The notes under the pieces were generated by a model. That model ran no database searches and was not told the DNA's origin. It was given only the letters and a program-made list of their open reading frames with translations. Made by a program: the position numbers and the translations under genes. Below are positions 1 through 15,100 of a stretch of DNA of 64,000 nt, piece by piece. The stretch is from Telopea speciosissima (taxonomy: Eukaryota; Streptophyta; Magnoliopsida; Proteales; Proteaceae), in contig NC_057923.1 in assembly GCF_018873765.1 (NCBI RefSeq), positions 55,484,593 through 55,548,592 of the forward strand, written 5' to 3'. Position 1 is the stretch's first letter. Each line of letters begins with the position of its first letter.

Positions 1-123
1 GATCTATTTTAACTGATTTAATTACAATGCGAAAACTGAAAGCTTGACAAAAGGCTTTGTACAATGTACACCTGCCAGCTACTTAATTACAAGGTTTTAT
101 AGGATGAGGTCTATGAAACTGAA

Positions 124-3100
124 TCAGAAAATGGTGTCAATGGTTAGCTTTCTCTTAGGTGGATTTTTCTCTATAACCTGCTTCTGTAGATCCATGAATG
201 TAGAGCCCTTGTGAGCAAATAATCTTCGAAGATTGATCACCGAAAGTTCACTAAAACTGGCAACTGCAAGATCAGCTTGAACCAACTCATACCTGCATGT
301 AGGGAAGAGGGCTTCAACTCTATGAGGGATAAAGTTGATTTGTCATTTTAACATGAATGGAATTCATCTGTGGTAAAATGATTTCGACGGACGCACCTTA
401 CTGAAAGCTGAAAAATACAGGACATGGTGTCTCTAAGTAGTTCTTAAAATACCAACAACACAGATATAAACAGTTGTTCATGTTTGAAGACTTGGTTTTT
501 TTTTGTTTTTTTTTTTGGGGGAGGGGGGGGGGGGTAGGTAGGCCCCAAAAGAGTTGAACTCATGACCTCTTAAATCATGAGGTGTTTGGTCCTTGCCAAA
601 TGCCAACTGAGCTACCCCCTTGGGGTTGTTCCCTGTTAGTTCTGTAGTTTGAGTTCTCCCTATATAAAATTTCAATTAACATTTTAATTCAATATCCATA
701 ATACCTCACGTACTTTCATGTTAAATTAATCGAAAAGTGAGTCGGATGAAAAAAGGAAAACAAACCAATTCCTACAGCAGTCACTGTAACCACAGAATAG
801 TAGAAATTACAAAAGAGAATCATTGACATATTGAATAATAAACGAATGAGATACATACGCAGGGTGAGAACCAATCAATCCCACAGCCATCATTGTACAG
901 TTGTGAGCAGCAGTTATGCCTCTTGGGTCATCCTCAAACACCACACACTTGGATGGCTTCCGGTCCAACTGCAAGTATACAGTCAGCGACATATCCAGTC
1001 CCATTTAATCAAATCAATTCAAAACCTCATGTTGGAAAGATTTCTTCTAACAATATCCTGCTCTAGTTCCAAATTTTGATGCTCAGGTATTTTGATATGA
1101 CGTTCTTCGTGCATAATTTGAACTATTATTCCTTTCCTGACGAAGTACACAGTCTGAATTATTTTTGAGGTTGGATATCTCCACCTTATCATGTTTCTGT
1201 TAGTAGAAACACCCACACCTTAAGTTTGGGCGTCTCAAGCCTGTTATTTTTGTACGGCGGGGTTCAGGTCAGCAGGACATAACACCAGTAGCCAACCATT
1301 TAAAACATGAGCTCTGAATATTACCTAGTTTTGAACGAGCACAGGATTCATGTAGCTGAACAAGCAGTTCAGATACCCTCAGGGCATGGTTGTGGACATG
1401 TGTTTATACATTCAAATATATTATCATATAAAGATTCATGTATTTGCAAATATAATCTCATGCAAAGATTCATGTATTTGCAGTTTGGACAGACAAAATA
1501 TACCTTGGAAAAAAAGTGTTCCAAAAAGTGAAAAATCTAGAAGAAGTTCCAAGCTTATAGGTCACATGGACCAGTAAAAAGACAGATGAGCTAAAAGGGC
1601 TACCTACTCAGAGCTCTTGCCATACCTTTACAGCAGCAGAGAGGAATCTATGAGCCATTGACTCCATTCCATCTTCCTCACTTACAATTGCCTGCAATCC
1701 CAAGAAGAAGTAATAAATCAGATTAATCCAGTCCCCGCTGTACACATTGCATTACAAAATTGTAAAAGTACACTAAAAATGGTCAACCGTTTGATTGTTA
1801 TAAGGAACACCTATTCCTTCTTACGACAAAGTTTCCTACTTTCTTTCCTATATCCAGTCCCTAATGATTGTTATAAGGAACACCTATAACCGATTCAGGA
1901 AAGTAATTTCTAGCTTTCTGATTCAGCCATTCTGAAGAGTTTACGATCCTCCAGTAGAATTGGTTGCTGCTTAGCTATTCTACATTAGCTTCACTCTATT
2001 CTGATTGCAGGAACTTTGTGTCTTTAGAGAGAGTCCCTCTATCGTGGACTCTTTTCTTTCTCTCTCTTTCTTTCTTTCTTTCTTTCCTTCTTATTTTGGT
2101 TAGCTTTCCTAGTTGTAATAGAAGTTATGATAGATTACTAGGAGTTTGTTTTGTTTCTATTTTCTGTCCTTTGTTCTATCCTAGTCTGAATAGGAAAGCC
2201 TCTAGTACTATGTATGCTGGCTATAAATAAGATTGGAGAGGGGGAGACTGCCATCAGTTGTTAGTCCCTCTGGCAGCCTCCCCACTTGGTTCTCTCCTAC
2301 TTCTCCATTGCTGGTTCTATTCTCTGATTTTGTTACATGGAATCAGTGCAATACAACTAGTTCTCTCTCTCTCTCTTACAAATCCTGGTTGATTGTTTTC
2401 TCTCAAGCTTTTCTCGATTTTGGTTGTAGCTACCATAAAGCTGCCTATATACTTCAAGCTGCCCTAGTTATTGATGAATATGAATTAAACTAGGACCTTC
2501 TCTTATATCTACACTGCTGCTGATGCAAAATTATCACCAAACTGGGCTTCTTTTATTAGGAATAAGTCTCGGGTTGGGATATATATATATATGTTGGGCC
2601 TTTGATCCCAAGGGTTTTCTATGTAATAGGCCACTTTAATGAGCCTAAACTAGGGGTATGTAGGTTGCATACGGGATTAGGCCAATACTTAGTTTATTTT
2701 TATGTTTTTTAATTGAACCAATTCAAATTGGTTGCATCCAATTGGTTCGATTTAAGTGATCATGTGACTTAGTTAAGTGGTCATGTGATGTAAGTTGGGC
2801 TGGATTAGGACTCTATAAGTCCAACCATGTTTTGAGTCTATTTCCTTTAGTATTCTAGTTTGCTAGTCAGTTTAAGTTAACTAATAGGTTATGGGTAGGG
2901 TTAGGCCTTTCCTTTTTAGTATCTAAGTCTATTTTTGAGTCTTCTATATAAGTTTGCAAGGGAGGCCAGCATTGAATACGAATTTTGATTAATGAAAAGC
3001 TTTTGTTTGCTGCCATTGCTGCTGCCCTGCTCTGTTGAGTGTTGCTCCTTGTGAGTGTGCATCCTTGTGGATCTCAAGGTGGAAAGGGATCGGTGGACTC

Positions 3101-6100
3101 CGGTTGACTCCTTATGCCGTGACGGCTGGGAGGATCTCTCACTGAAGGTGGTTCCATCCTTCTTTGTTCAAGCTGCTGCCGGTGGATTCCTGCTGTAAGT
3201 TTGAATTTTTAAATTCTGTTTTCATTCCTTTTCCTCCCCCCCAATCGATCCCCCTTTATTTTTATTTGATTTTCCCCATAAACCCTAATCTGACATTGTC
3301 TCTGTGAAACCCTAGAACCTGTCCAGCCTTCATCCTACATCTGTTTTTCACCAAAATCAGATCACAGCCTCCCCATACCAATCCCTCCACTCGACCAGAC
3401 CTGCAGCCCATTCTGATCAGTCCAAACCCTAGTTTTCAGCCTAGATTCTAAACCCTAAAACCCAAACCCTAACCCTAAAAATTCTGGAAATTGAATTTTG
3501 TTTCAAAACTTGTTAAAATCTGTTTTAATAGCTTCCCCTAAGCCTGCCTATTAAAATCAGATATACATTACCCCATTCCCCCATACCTAACCCTAGAATT
3601 TAACCTAAAAACCCTAATTCTGCCCAATCAAACCAGCAGCCTTTTTTTAGATCCTATTGCTTGGCCTCTAGTGGGATTTTTCTCCTATCTAGAGCTACAT
3701 TAGCTGCATATGAAGATTATGGTTTTCAAAAATCAAGATTCAAAATTATGAAGAATTGAAGCCTGCGATATAGCTATTCTGCAGTTTCTGTCTTTTTGAA
3801 ATCACTTTTTCCTCAGCCAGTTGATTGAAGCCATCCTGTGGTCTGATCTTCTGCAACTGGATTTCACCTTCTGACTGGTGGCACTGTGTTTTACACTGAT
3901 CAGACTAAGATTTTGGGAAGTTGTTCCCCTACCTGAATACCTGCTTCAATCAAATTTTTAGGTCATTCTGACCTATTGATTTCGAGATATTGTTTTAATT
4001 AACATTTCTGGGATATTCCTCACTGCCGGCTTCAATTTTGTGGTCTCTCTTTGCTGTTTATAAGGTATCCACCTTCTTTCCACAGGTTGTGGACTACTAC
4101 TTGTTGAATGCTTCCTTTGATCCCTATTCTACCTGTTTGCATGATGGCTGAGTCGAAGGCTCCTACGAACAATGTCCACATTCAGATTACCAACAAGAAG
4201 TTAACTGGTGTTTCAAAAACTATATGCTATGGTGTCAGGAAATCTTAGTCTATACTCTATATCCATGCTAAGAGGAAGATGAAAAATAAAAAATCTTACT
4301 GATGATCCCCCATTCTGTTGATCATAAAGATGCTGCTTCTCTCACCGCACATGAAGACTGGATGCGTCAGAATTCATACTTAAGATATGATTGTGGAATA
4401 GTAATGATCCTACTATTGCTGCCAATGTAATGTTTCATACAACTACAAAAGGTGTTTGGAATGATCTAAAGGAAAGTTTTTCTCAGGAGAAAAATCTCTC
4501 TCGTACGCATGAGTTGTATGAGAAAGTTGTTCAGTTGTAACTTGTAAGCAGGGTGACAAACCCTTGAATGAATATTTCAGCAGTTACAAGGGCCTTATTG
4601 AAGAACTCCAGGTGCACCAACCTCTTACCACCGATCTGGAGAAAGTTGAAGCAGCAACGTGCTGAATTTCATGTTGCCAAGTTCCTTGCTGATCTCTACC
4701 CTGATTATCAATCTGTCAAAAGCCAACTTCTGGCCTGTGAGAAAGTAGCCTCTCTAAATGAAACATTCTCTTGTCTTCAACGCACATTTACTGCTTCCAA
4801 AGTTGAACCTTCACCATCTCGCAAAGAAAGTTCAGCCTTCATTGCTAGTAGAGGCCGTCGTCCATCTGGACAAGGTTGTGGCCAAGGGAGAGGCCATGGC
4901 CGTGGGACTGGTGGTTGTGGTACCAGTGGACAAACCTTTGATAAAGGTTCTCATCAATGTTCTGTTCTTATTTTGGCAACCAAAATCATATTGTTGATGC
5001 ATGTTGGGCCAAACATGGCCGTCCTGAATGGACTAATGAATTGGCCAATACTGCAATGACAAATAACTCAATTGAGCGAGTACCTACTGGAGACACATTA
5101 TCTACATTTGGAGCTTCCTCCACTGTTTGTTTCTCGAGATGATTACAATCAGATCCTCAAGTGTCTACAACAACTTGAGGCAGCTACTACTACTTCTACA
5201 GCCAGACTAGCCCACACAGGTAAGTTTGCTCTATTTACTGCCACTACTCCCTGGATCATTGATTCCAGAGCCTCTTCTCATATGAACGGTAAGGCTAAAT
5301 ATTATTCTCATCTATTACTAAACTTCGACAATCTTCTCCTGTTATTCCTGTTGATGGCTCCTCTACGTAGGTGACAGGTCATGGAACTGTTTCTCCTACT
5401 TCTTCCATGACACTATCTGTTTAGCAGGCCTAAGTAATTGGACAACACTGTTGAATTGAGTTGGTGTAATTTAGTAATGAAAACTACATGAACAACACAT
5501 ATGATATTGAGGGATTCGATATGCCCCTCAAGATGAATACTTTAAGCAATTCTTTAACTGCTATGTGGTTCATAGACTGCCTAATGGGGCTAAACTCACT
5601 AAACAGCAATTAGAATACTCAACCCACAAGTTGGACTGTAGAATAGAAATTCCAGCAACAAGAGTGGACTGATGGGTAAGAAACCATGGCTCAGATCAAG
5701 CCCAAGTTCTGGTTGAATGGGTAGTTAGGGTAGAAGAATAATACCCCAAAGTTTGGTAATGGTTCAATGGTTGGATCGATGGCTGTAATAGGTAGAACAG
5801 ATCAACAGAAATAGAATGTATGATGACAGAATTAGCAACAACCACTATTGAGCAGATCAATACCAAAGTTGGATTGATTGTAGGCCCTGGTCAATGGAGA
5901 TGGACATCTAAATATCTCAGCAAGTTGATGGTTAGATCAAGAGCTACAAAGGCAGGACTGAAATTAGAAAGTAATACAAAAAATATTAAGTTACTGACTG
6001 GTAGAAGTTTCAGCCATCAGATGAGGCTGAGATTAAGGTCAAAGGAAGGTCTCCAACAAAGAATGAAACCTTCAAAACACCACTTGGATCTGATGGACAG

Positions 6101-9100
6101 GATAGTAGGCATATGGAAGAGAAAAACTGCTGCGATGGAACATCAAAAAAAGGGGTGCCGCAGGATATGAAAGGAAGTACCATGGTCTTCACTTGGTCTT
6201 AGCTTACTGTCAACAGCAATGTTCGAAATTTCAGTTGAAATTATCGAAATTTTGCTAAATTTTTTGGTTCCGACAAAGGTCAAAACGAAACCATGTGCGA
6301 AACCTGGGTCTTACCAATTATCGGTCGAATTTCGCAGTTTCGGTGAAATTTCGACCACGTTTTGGGTTTCGGTTTCATTTCATTCAAACCCTTTATATAA
6401 AATGCATGGTTTCGATCGAAATTTTGCAGCTTCAGTGAAATTTCGACCATGATTCGCTTTTTAGTATGTTTCGCTAGTTTTGACCCCAAAGAGGGAAACT
6501 TCTTCGAAAACCTCAGTTTTTGTGATTTTTGGCCAAATCACTCCCATACTTTTGTAATGAACCATGTATAACATTTGATAATTATGAAATGGTTTCTAAT
6601 TTAATGTATATTCATTCCTAATGCAAACCTTAGCAGTTTTAATTGAATTATGTGTGTTCTAGTACTAATTTTTTGTGTAGAATAGGCTATATTAGAAATG
6701 GTATACAACAGCGTACAACGTACACTATCAAGTATCAACCTAGGGTCTGAAGTGAAACTACCATTTTGGGAGTGTTTTTTTTTACAATATAAGGGTTTCA
6801 CAATGTTTAAAGGGCCTAAAAGAGGGTTTCCCAGAAGAGTACCCAAACGCCATCTTAATTAACTCCATCGGACACTCAAGTTTCAGTCAAAATTACACAG
6901 TTTCGTGAAATATTTTGAAACTGAAACTTCAAACCTTGGCCAACAGTACTTTAACAGTCAAACTCCATGGAACAGCAGGGAATCACCACAACTTCAGGAA
7001 GATCTTGGACAGCTTCAAACAAACCTAGGGTGGCAGGAAAAAAAATAAGAAAGGAGAAGAAGAAAGGGGTATGAGCAAGGCCTCTCACCTAAGGCTTTGG
7101 TCAGTATTTCACTAACCACAAGGGCACCTCACCACTCAACTGTCTCTCACAGCAACTAAGGCACAAAAGGTAAGCATCCATTCATTCATAAATTTGTGGG
7201 GATGGGCTCTAAGGCCCTTACAATATATAGCAGGGTCTACTTCCTTCAAACGGAAACTAGTAAAGAAGATCCACATATGTAGTAGTGGATCCTTGTACAT
7301 CAAGTAATAAATATTACTACTAAGTAACCAAATTAGTAACTAGGCTAGCAAGCAGTAATACTACCAAAAAAAAAAAAGAACCCCATGACCTGGTTTTTAA
7401 TGAACCAGTACACGCAGACCATGGGCTTGGTCTTGCCCTTTAGGGAACCTTCTTTACAGAGAAGACTTACAGAAGTAGATCATGAGAAAGTAAAAGCTCA
7501 AGAGAGTATACCACACCTGGAAATATTTCTTAAGGCCCATTTGCTGCAAAACTTCAACCAAATTTATCCTGTCAAGATATGAAACAGCAGCACAAGGGAT
7601 ACGAGCAGTAGAGACAGCATCAAGCCATTCCTCCAATCCCTCGATGGGTTTGGTAAACTGAGGCACAAAGGAAGCAATCAACCCCATTATTGCAATGAAG
7701 TTACAAATAAATTACAGAGACTTAACACCCAAAACTGATGGAGGCTAGAGCTCTTACTTCAAGAAGATTCTCATAATATAATTGTGAAAGCCTTGATTTC
7801 AATCTATCCAATTCACTTTTTGCTTTCTCCCATAGCAAAACCTGAACATATCAACAACTCATCAGGAGGCACAAAGAAGTGTGATTAGCATGGCAATTAA
7901 AGAACTTCTCAGAAGGAAACATCAGAACAGAATAAACAAGAAGAGGGGCACCATTAAATTCTTCACCGAAGGGCAATTCATAAAATGATACCATGGGAAA
8001 CAAGATCCTTCATATCCATCATTCCATGTATACAATGTTAAATACATAAGAAAGCAAGAAAAAAAATCACCAATATAGAATTAACATAGCCCAAAAATAC
8101 TCCATCTCAAACAAGGAGTGGCCCTTATGCAAGCAACACAATGTCCAATGGTTTCTCAATACCTTACTGACAAAGATGTGAAGTCCACACCATTTGAATT
8201 GCCCAAACTGGGATTTTTTATATGAAAACTCATAAACCTAGTTGTCAAGGCGTTGCCTAAGTTCCGCCTAGGCCACAGCACGCCTTGTTTGATGCAAGAA
8301 AGAAAACCGCCTTGGAAACCTACGCATCACCTGACAGGACACCTTAATATTATATCAGTACAGTTTTGGGACACTACACTAGGTTACATTGATTTATATT
8401 ATTGCTTTGTTCTTTTTTATGAATTTTATATTATATCCTATGCTTTGCTCATTATATGTTGGTTTTCTCATACTAGGTCATTACTAGCATAATTATGTCA
8501 AATTGCATTGGTATGGCTTCTACATTGCATATAAGCACAATTAGATAAAATTATAATGGTAATGGGTCCTATTCATCACTATAAAGAGTAAAGTAGTTCA
8601 CTCCACTATTTTTTCATATACTCTCTTAAATCCTTTTGGCGAATTGAAATGGAAGGATAGAATTTGTAAATTCACTTATAATGGCATCTCGTAAATTCCA
8701 GTCTCCGTCTCCGCCCCACCCCCCTTCTGCAATGTCGTATAGGTTCACCCCCCTCTCCCATTACCCATGTTCTCAACTCTCAACCCATGTCGTATCAGGG
8801 CTAACACAGTCACAAAAGTGAATGATGACCATTACCTCAAAACATCCAACAACAAACAACATATTTTGACCATGTTTATTTTACCCCCCCAAAACCAGTA
8901 AACAACCCTGTTAAAAGCATTGCTCAATAGTCAATATCCACAACAGGAGAAATAAAAAAATGCACCATGACAAGCTTGGTGGAATATGATTCCTCAGGCA
9001 GGCACCACAATGATACAGAAAACATTTTACACATGGCAACGACTTTAAATCTCCCGCTTCAAAGTAACGTTGATGATCCCTTTAGGGGGCTAAGGTTGGT

Positions 9101-12100
9101 AGTGCTTATCAGTAACTGTAACATTGATGATCTCTAAACGCATAACAGTTGTGCATCCTCCAACAAAGAAATCCTCGACAATAACTCCATTAACGCGGAA
9201 CACCAGACCTCATGCTTAGGCGACTGAAATCACCACTCACGGCATTTTTTTTTTTTTTTTTGGTGAATAAAAAATTCATTACCAAAGCCCCACAGGGGAG
9301 AAAAAGGGAGAAGGGGGGAGGGGGGAATATACAGGGGGGGAGAGCGATACAAGCCTCAAGCCCTAGGAAGGGGGGCTAGGAGACTGTAAAAGAGAAACAT
9401 CAAATCCCCAAAATACAACAATGTGCCTGTTCCTTGGGGAATCGAATAGGGAACCATGAGGGAGCATATGTAGTCTAGAGCTGACATAATAAAAGATGGC
9501 TTTCCAAATCAAGTCGAATGAGCGGGAGTTGGAGGTCCCTCTTCTGCAATTCCGCTCTATCCAAATATGAGAGATAGCGGCCCCGAACACAAGCTTACCA
9601 ACTGTATCACAGGTAGAACTACCAGGGCTTGTAGTTATGGCTGTAAGTGTGAAATCTGTCATTGCTATTTTGGCTTTTGCTATTAAGATTGACGGGTGAT
9701 TCACAGTGATGATTAGTGGAATCAGATCTCGGTGTGCCATTCGTTGGTATTGGATGAGGAGGCATGTTGAGTAACTCCGTCAATGGAGTCAACAACGACA
9801 ATGATGGCACCGCCGAATTCCATTCAGAAACCATAGAGACGCAGCAGAAGGGATGGAGTGGAGAACGATTCACATAATTTGACAGATCAGGGAAACAAAT
9901 CAAATTTTGCTTCGCCGGAATCCATGGCTGGTGGGGTGGTGGTTCGGCAGAGAGTTAATTTACTTTGATGGTAGGCTATAATTGGACAAGAATCGAAGCA
10001 ACAACAACCACATTTGGTTCCCAGATATGTAGAACACGCGGAAGTTTTGCTTCTTTATATTTATCTGCTAATCTATGAGAGAGAGAGAGAGATGGATGGA
10101 CTGGTGCGGGGGGGAGAGAGCCAGATTAGATGGGGAGGGGAGAGGTAGGGGACAGGGAGACCCAGGGGGAAGGGAGAGAGGATGTCGGCATTGGAGATAA
10201 AGAGAACTGGGGAATAGGATTTGCTACAATGATCTTCTACATGTGATTTTGACAAAAAATACCCTTTCATCCCAATTCAAGAAAAGTATTTGTGAGGATA
10301 AAAAAGTCATAGTGAAGTGAAGTACTTCACTAAGGATAATGACACGAAAGATAACCCAATTGTTATATTAAAGGGTTTTACTGGATAACCCAATTGTTAT
10401 ATTAAAGGGTTTTACTGCATGCCTAGGCACCTAGACTTCCTTGGGTCACCTAGTTGCCTTTACAACTGTGCTAATAAAGACATTATTGTACCACGTTAAA
10501 AATAGAAACATAAGGCTTTAAACTCCCAGAGAATACATATAGCTCAATGTAAAAAAATAATTCAAGAAAGAAATACAATCAGCTAGAAGTTATAAAATCT
10601 GTGTGAAACAAAGACCTAGTTCTTTTATAGGTTTCAGATAAACCCATACCCACCTACTCCCCAAAAAGGGAAAGGACTGGGTTTTGCAATCATTTACTTT
10701 CAATTCGGTACAATTTTTCGATCAAGATTAGTATGATGGCATCTAAACTTTTTCAATTTCTTCACAGAGGCAAGGAAGTATTTCCAAGCTTGCTCTGAAT
10801 GTCATTAACAGTGATTCTTCCCTACAGAATCTTCCATACACAAGAACTCTTCTTCTAGCCACAACTTCCTCACTAAATGGGAATCAAAATTACTTCATTT
10901 ATCCTGTCCCATCATACTCCCAATAGGTCATCTCACCATTGGTTACTTGTGTGACAACATTGAGGACTATGGTAGTCATTAGAGATTCAGTAGGCCCTGT
11001 TGAATCCTTTGTGTGACATATTGCACATTTCAAGACAATAAAGCAACCTGCCATTCATGCTAGTAGAAGTGTAGTTTATGCACAAGTAACAGAAATTCCT
11101 TAAAAATTATTATGCTTTAGAACTTATAGAGATACCCTTTGACTTGCATAACTTATATAACTACAATAAAAATTCAAATAGTAATTGAAACCAGATCACC
11201 AGTATGAGATCAACTTCACAAACCTTTAGCAATACATGGTCAGCGCCAGCATAAAGCAACGATTTTTGCACATCACTGTCCTCAGGAATCTCCTGTCCTG
11301 CACAACAATATTACAGTACATATATTGAATCAGGAAAATCTCCAGTTATAAGGGAAACTAAACAAACAACTTATGCTTGAAGTTTGGAGGGCAGGAGAGA
11401 GAGGAGTAGGAAGGAATCATTCCTCTTTTGCCTCTAATAGTGTATAAGGCCGAAGTTCAATGTAGTCAAGTAAGGATCCAAGAAGTGGATTCAGAAGGAA
11501 AATGAATATACAGAGGAGTACCCAAAAGCCAGCTTAATTAACTGCATCTAGAACTTTAAATAGATGCTACATGTTAATATTTTTATAAACTCCATTGAGC
11601 ACTTAAAATTAATTGAATAGATGCAGAACTCCACTAAGACTTGCAAAACAAACAAAATTGGGTCTTGAAGCAAGAATGCAAAGGCTTTAATTTTGATACC
11701 AATTCACCCCAGTTCCTTCAGCTCAATATATCCAATTCAGATAGGCAGCCCTCCAGATTGTTGAACGGCCTTTTTGCAGAAAGAAAGTAATGTTTTTACA
11801 TGAATATTCTGCATGATTTCAGGTTCCTACAACTCAGACTTAATACTGATGAATATATCAAATTCACCTCAAAAGCAAAATGATGCAATGCAAGGTACTA
11901 GGATCAAAAGGAGGTATTGTTATTCAATAGGTAGTCCCTCGGGTAATGCAGACCCGTTTTAAATTTCAGTCAGGTTCTAGTATTAGTTTGGGTTGGGCCT
12001 TAGTTTTTGGGTTTTATTGTTATAATGGGCTGAAATATAAAGCCCAAAAGTGGGGGTTTTAGATGATGCACAAGAAATTATTATTCTATTAGTGAGTCCC

Positions 12101-15100
12101 ATGTTGGTGACAATTGGATAGGGATCATCTTATATTTTTTTCCTTAGTTGTTAGCCTTTGAGTTAGTTTAGCAGAATCCTTAGCTGTAGGTCTTTGAGTT
12201 AATTTAGGAGATTCCTTAGTTGTACAAGAGTCCTAGTTAGGAAATTAGATATTATGTTAGGCCCATTTGTTTGTCGGGGTTTTCATGGGGTGGGAGTAAA
12301 GGGGTGGGAAAGTTGTCCTATTTTCCCAAAACCCTAGTAACTTGTGTGTGTTTGGATGAATGGGGTAGGAAACTTGGAAAACAATCACAGAATGTCAGAC
12401 TTTCCTGTCGGGCCCTGTTCTCTCTGCCCCGTCTCTCTCAAAGTCCCACCTATTTGGTGGGGCTCTTGTGGGAACTCAAGGGGAAGTGAGCAACGGTCGT
12501 AAATCTGTTCGAGTCTTGCTCCTTTGTCTTCTTCTGCTGCAGTTTTGGAACGAAGCTGTATTCCGGAGCTTCATTTCTCTTAGAAGATGTTCGGACGGGA
12601 AATAGAAGACGACGAAGAAGAAACACGCCAGCGAGAATCCGAAGCCCTACCTATGCATCATCTCGGACCCAAATAGTGTTCACAACGAGAATCCAGAAAA
12701 GGTTAACCATTTTCCTTCTTGATCTCCTTCCTCCTTCACTTCCATTTCCCAGCACAGCAATGGAGTTGCAACCCTATCCACCGGCTAGTTGTTCAATGAA
12801 TCCTCCGGCAAGGAGCTCCGATGGTGCTATGGGGTCGGATCTGTTTTCGATCAAGAACTCTCAGTCCGAGAATCCATGTGCGTTGAAAGTAAGAAGAAGG
12901 GTAAATTCTGTGTTAGAAAGACGAATGAGGTGGCGGTCACGTAGTGCACAGGACTACACCACATGGCGGTTCCGATCCTGAGAAATTGATGACCAAAGGA
13001 GAAAAATTGTGACTCTCTCTTCCTCTTCCTTGAACCCAGAACTCGTAAGCGAAAATACCATGATTCTATTCCTCTTTCACCTTTCAAGTGTTGATAGTTA
13101 TTCAATGATGAATTGGTAGATACTCTGCAATCACCATTATCCCAATTACCCATGATGATAGATAGCAGAAAATTGCTATTTCATGGAGCGTGTGTGATAT
13201 TGAGATTTGGAAATGTTGGCCAAGAATCCAAGAAATTCTATGATCTGGAATTATGTTTCTCAGATGCACCATGGATGCCCCAGGTTTTCTAATGAGTTTA
13301 GGAAGGAGAGCTATTGGAATTCCTTTTACCATTATCAGGAGTAATTCCAGACAATGAAAAATGATGTGAAGTTCTGAAATTCTAGCACTTTTATTTTGAA
13401 TGAGGCTTCTTGGATTCAGAGTTACCTATGTGATGTGGGAAATGTTCTATGGTGGATCCTATTTGAAGGGAAAGATGTTGAATAACATTTTCAGTTTTGG
13501 AGTGGTACATTCCCTAAATTTGCAGAAACTTGGGTGTAATCCACAATGACTGCCATCTCTTACCTCTCCCTCATCTCACCGTATGCCACTGCCTTGCCCT
13601 CCATCTCTCTCCTCTCCATCATCTCACTCTGTTTTCCGAACTCTCTCCTAAATTGAACGCCCACTGTCACTCTGTTTTTTCCGAATGCATTTTCTCTCGC
13701 CTCACTGTCAACCATCCCACCCAACCAAACAATGTTGGGGTAGGATGCTACAGTTACTTTCCCCCCACTTTACTATTTTGTTGTTTACCCCACCAGCATG
13801 TGGGACCCATGTGTCATACATTCCCACCGCATATTCCCTTCTAAACAAATGGGCCTTAGTAGATCAGTCAATCTAGGAGAATTTTTTTCCTGTTTCTATA
13901 ACTAAGCAATGTAACCCCCCCCCCCCAATTTGGAATTAATGGATTGAATTGTTTGTTTGGAACCTTGCAGGCTTTATTGGCTTCTAGTTGGTCTCCTACC
14001 AATCTAGAACTACACTAGAGGACATTGGAAAAAGAGGAGGAAGAAACCTTTTAAACTCTTGAATTGGAAAAATATTTTACCATCTTTGCAGAGAGACATA
14101 CCATCTTTGATGCATAAATATACCATCTTCTGGCTCATTTTTAGGTCACTGGATTGGTTGATCCAAACAAAGAGCTGATCCATCATGGATTACACCAGTA
14201 TTTCCCTGGAAGGGACTGATTACCGATATTTAAGTCCTTGGGGCAAGGAGAATTTACAACCTCTACAATAACTGGTCCAGTAAAAAAGGGTCCAAACTCG
14301 GTTTCAAATAACATGGCCTACAATCAAGGAACTTTTGTTTTTGTTTTTTTTCAGTACAGTTTTTTTATTCCCAGAAAAGAGGAAGAGAGGAGGAAAATTT
14401 TTAAAAAAATGCTAAGAATATGAACCGACCACTTGGTTTTCATCTTTTACGGTTATATCCATTGGAATATAATATACCTACACTCCAAACAGAGTTCTAG
14501 GTCATTTAAAAAAGTGCGTACACTGCGGGGTTTTAGGTCATTATATCAAACAATATATTCCTTAATTTCAAAGAAAAAATACTCACATAAGAGCCAGCAG
14601 AGAGAGAGAGAGAGAGAGAGAGGTTCCATCTGTTTCAAACATCAGTACCATTTGCGGGAAGGGGGGAATGGTAAGAAGGATTTGGGGAAATGGAAAGAAA
14701 TCTAAGTAAAGAGGCAATAGAACGGGGCCTTTGTCCAAGAAAAGTTAACGAAACTAATGTGTTGCTGAGTCCATCCAAATAAGGACCTATGTATACCAAA
14801 AAAAGGCAAGAATCACACATACCCCCAACTTATTTGATAAGAATCTTGAAAAAAAAAAAGAGCTAGTAAATAATCTCCCCTTCTGTTTCAGAGTTCCCAC
14901 ATTTCAAGCAAATTTTTAGTTGTCAATGATTGCATCTTTTAGTTCTCAATGACTACATCTTACAAATAAACTTCCTGGACAAGAAACTTTAGAGCAGAGC
15001 AACCAAATATTACTTCAATAAATACTAGATAATATAGATCAAAGAAATAGACAATTATTTCTCTTATTCCAAAATCCACATATTAAATCCTTCGACTATA

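Larger units (their letters stand above)
8237..10470. mobile_element. hAT-like element, 2.2 kb, with nested LINE tail
   Basis: Terminal inverted repeats: CCTAGTTGTCAAGGCG at the left and CACAGTTGTAAAGGC (reverse complement) at the right, each followed inward by a GCCTAGGC word. Flanks CTCATAAA (8229-8236) and CTAATAAA (10471-10478) match 7 of 8. It fills most of intron 6 of the HAD gene. No transposase frame is visible; a LINE fragment sits inside. Confidence 0.7.

Noticed and set aside
551..614. Possible tRNA gene on the minus strand
   Set aside because: Box A and B are present but the acceptor stem and anticodon arm do not form, and a C/A-rich tail follows; a SINE fits better.
831..1079. 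82-codon plus-strand ORF
   Set aside because: It is the antisense shadow of HAD exon 10 and its flanks.
3423..3480. Interstitial telomere
   Set aside because: AAACCCTA-type words are few and irregular; telo-box-like composition in a leader is enough to explain them.
12676..12981. A 101-codon plus-strand ORF as a gene
   Set aside because: It lies within the PIF-like element, lacks a recognisable domain and has an equally long antisense frame.
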